Positions 62,632 to 64,000 of a stretch of 64,000 nt of DNA are shown here, piece after piece (positions within the stretch are counted from its first letter, which is position 1; each line of letters starts with the position of its first letter). The notes beneath the pieces were generated by a model. The model was not told where the DNA came from, ran no database searches, and was given only the letters and a program-made list of their open reading frames with translations. Where the stretch lies: NCBI GenBank assembly GCA_963721345.1, contig CAVRIT010000001.1, positions 2,108,001 through 2,172,000 on the forward strand, written 5' to 3'. A program made the translations under genes and the position numbers. The DNA comes from JACDAN01 sp963721345 (GTDB lineage Bacteria > Actinomycetota > Thermoleophilia > Gaiellales > Gaiellaceae).

Positions 62632-62720
62632 CGGCGGGGGTGGGATTCGAACCCACGGGCCACCTTCCGGCAGCCAGCAGTTTTCAAGACTGCCCCGTTC
62701 GTCCGCTCCGGCACCCCGCC
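62632..62720 (-). tRNA. tRNA-Ser (TGA)
   Basis: About 89 nt on the minus strand. The acceptor stem GGCGGGG pairs with CCCCGCC. The anticodon loop CTTGAAA gives TGA for TCA codons. A long variable arm and T-arm GGGTTCGAATCCC mark class II tRNA-Ser. Together with the cluster at 38.2-38.7 kb it completes the set of four serine isoacceptors. It lies 92 bp downstream of the serS stop. Confidence 0.93.
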
Positions 62721-62812
62721 TAGCCTCAGCGTAGCGCTGTGGACAGATCGTCACGCTTTCGCGTCAATTGCGTGCGCGCTTCGTGCGTGGACCTGGTCCC
62801 GTTACCGAAGTG

Positions 62813-64000
62813 TCACGACGGTGTGACCCGTTCGGGCGCGCCGAACTCCCGGAGCGCGTCGGGAACCTCGCCGCCGAAGTTCTCCAGGATCGCGAGCAGC
62901 CACCGGTCCGTCACCGCCGTGCCGTTCAGCGTGTGCACGAACTCCGTGCCGCTGCCCGCCCGGTAGCGGACGCCCAGCCGGCGGGCCTGGAAGTCCGTCG
63001 TGTTCGACGCAGAGGTGATCTCGCGGTAGCGGCCCTGGGACGGAAACCACGCCTCGATGTCGTAGCGCTTCGCCGCTGCGGCGCTCAGCTCCCCCGCGGC
63101 GATGTTGAGCACGCGGTACGGCAGCCCGATCTCCTGCGCGAGCCGCTCCTCGATTGCGAGCAGCCGCTCGAGCTCGTCCCATGACTCGCCCGGCAGGACG
63201 TACGCGAACATCTCGACCTTGTTGAACTGATGGACGCGGAACATGCCGCGGGTGTCACGGCCCGCCGCACCCGCCTCCCGCCGGAAGTTGGCCGAGAAGG
63301 CCGTGTAGTGGAGCGGCAGCTCGTCCGTCTCGAGGATCTCGCCCATGTGCAGGCCGGCCAGCGCCACCTCGGACGTGCCTGTCAGGTACAGGCCGTCGTC
63401 ACCGATCTCGTAGTACTCGTTCTTCTCCGCCGGGAAGAACCCCGTGCCGTACATCGCCTCCTCGCGGACGAGCACCGGCGGGATCACGGGCGTGAAGCCC
63501 TCGGCGACGAGCCGTTCGAGCGCCCAGCGGTAGAGCGCGAGAGCGACCCGGGCCGTGTCCCCGACGATGTACCCGAAGCGCGAGCCCGAGAGGCGCGCCG
63601 CGCGCTCCATGTCGAACCGGCCGAGCTCGATGTGCTCCGGGCCGCTTTCCCGCCCCTCGCCGACGCGGCGTTCCTCCCGCGCGTCCTCCTCGGTGTTCCC
63701 GTCCGGAACGGACTCGTGCGGCGGGTTCGGCACCTGCTGCAGCAGCTCGTCGCGCCGCGTTTCCGCGGCGGCGAGCTCATCCTCCAGGCGCCTCAGCTCC
63801 TCCTTCACGCCCTTCAGCTCCTCGACCTGCTCCGGGGTCGGCTTGCCCTTGAGCTTCTGCCGGCCGCGCAGCTCGTCCACCTGCGGGACGAGCTCGCGCC
63901 AACGCTCGTCCGCGGCGAGCAGCTCGTCGAAGGCGTCAGCGGCGCCCTTGCGCGCGACTTCCGACCGGAACCGGTCCGGGTCGTTCCGCGCCGCTCGGAG
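62813..64000 (-). CDS. serS: Seryl-tRNA synthetase, 3' part
   Basis: Open to the window edge, so the N-terminus is missing; 395 residues are present. The N-terminal coiled-coil tRNA-binding arm is seen (GKPTPEQVEELKGVKEELRR and following heptads). Class II motif 2 is FSANFRREAGAAGRDTRGMF with FRVHQFNKVEMFAY, and motif 3 is LNGTAVTDRWLLAILENFGG. It charges all tRNA-Ser isoacceptors with serine; one of them is encoded immediately downstream. Housekeeping gene. Confidence 0.95.
   Translation of the reverse strand, partial: LRAARNDPDRFRSEVARKGAADAFDELLAADERWRELVPQVDELRGRQKLKGKPTPEQVEELKGVKEELRRLEDELAAAETRRDELLQQVPNPPHESVPDGNTEEDAREERRVGEGRESGPEHIELGRFDMERAARLSGSRFGYIVGDTARVALALYRWALERLVAEGFTPVIPPVLVREEAMYGTGFFPAEKNEYYEIGDDGLYLTGTSEVALAGLHMGEILETDELPLHYTAFSANFRREAGAAGRDTRGMFRVHQFNKVEMFAYVLPGESWDELERLLAIEERLAQEIGLPYRVLNIAAGELSAAAAKRYDIEAWFPSQGRYREITSASNTTDFQARRLGVRYRAGSGTEFVHTLNGTAVTDRWLLAILENFGGEVPDALREFGAPERVTPS

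Overview
The window is GC-rich, gene-dense bacterial DNA with many GTG/TTG starts, GTGA or TTGA stop/start overlaps and long GC-driven shadow ORFs. Together with secreted proteins carrying very long polyproline linkers, this suggests an actinomycete-type chromosome. A Thermoleophilia-like lineage (Gaiellales/Solirubrobacterales) is my best guess; that is inference, since no rRNA or other taxonomic marker is present.

Layout. (1) About 1-21.1 kb is a cell-surface polysaccharide locus. It opens with a run of an adenylation domain, a carrier protein, a tandem-GNAT protein, a formyltransferase and an APH-like kinase. It continues with two polysaccharide deacetylases, a methyltransferase, two tandem GT2 enzymes, a Wzx-type flippase, an O-antigen ligase/polymerase, a secreted beta-helix protein, a LamG/phosphoesterase exoprotein, an AsnB-like amidotransferase, a GT4-like glycosyltransferase and a Wzz/BY-kinase. 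(2) About 21.1-32.3 kb holds a 2,344-residue multidomain exoprotein, a PAP2 membrane protein, two RTX-like calcium-binding exoproteins and a sugar-nucleotide epimerase. (3) About 32.3-36.4 kb has a DegT-type aminotransferase, the initiating sugar-phosphate transferase, a nucleotidyltransferase fused to a flavin-reductase domain and a second PAP2 protein. (4) About 36.4-41.1 kb has L-2-hydroxyglutarate oxidase, a membrane c-type cytochrome, three tRNA-Ser genes and a convergent LigD-type polymerase / ATP-dependent ligase pair. (5) About 41.1-55.8 kb is a second exoprotein block: a DUF11-repeat protein, a KAS II-like enzyme, a giant RTX/Calx-beta protein, an O-methyltransferase and an M6 metalloprotease with an RTX tail. 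(6) The rest is housekeeping or unknown genes (HAD, flavin reductase, XdhC, DUF4383-like, DnaJ-like, YpfJ-like protease), ending with a fourth tRNA-Ser beside serS.

The genes fit together as an envelope/matrix programme: nucleotide-sugar supply, assembly, export and polymerisation of a polysaccharide, decoration of it, and a set of calcium-binding, carbohydrate-binding-like and beta-helix exoproteins that could sit in or on it. The most interesting non-coding signal is an 18-bp palindrome, ATRGGCCGWWCGGCCYAT, found five times. All five lie upstream of three exoprotein genes. Two genes have it as a pair 73-74 bp apart, and each gene-proximal copy runs directly into a TTG -35-like hexamer. Two neighbouring exoproteins also share an unusual Lys-rich, two-Cys C-terminal tail.

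Caution: seven otherwise intact genes are broken by eight frameshifts. Every one is explained by a single extra base, usually in a short homopolymer. This looks more like sequencing/assembly error than gene decay, so I give the restored reading for each.
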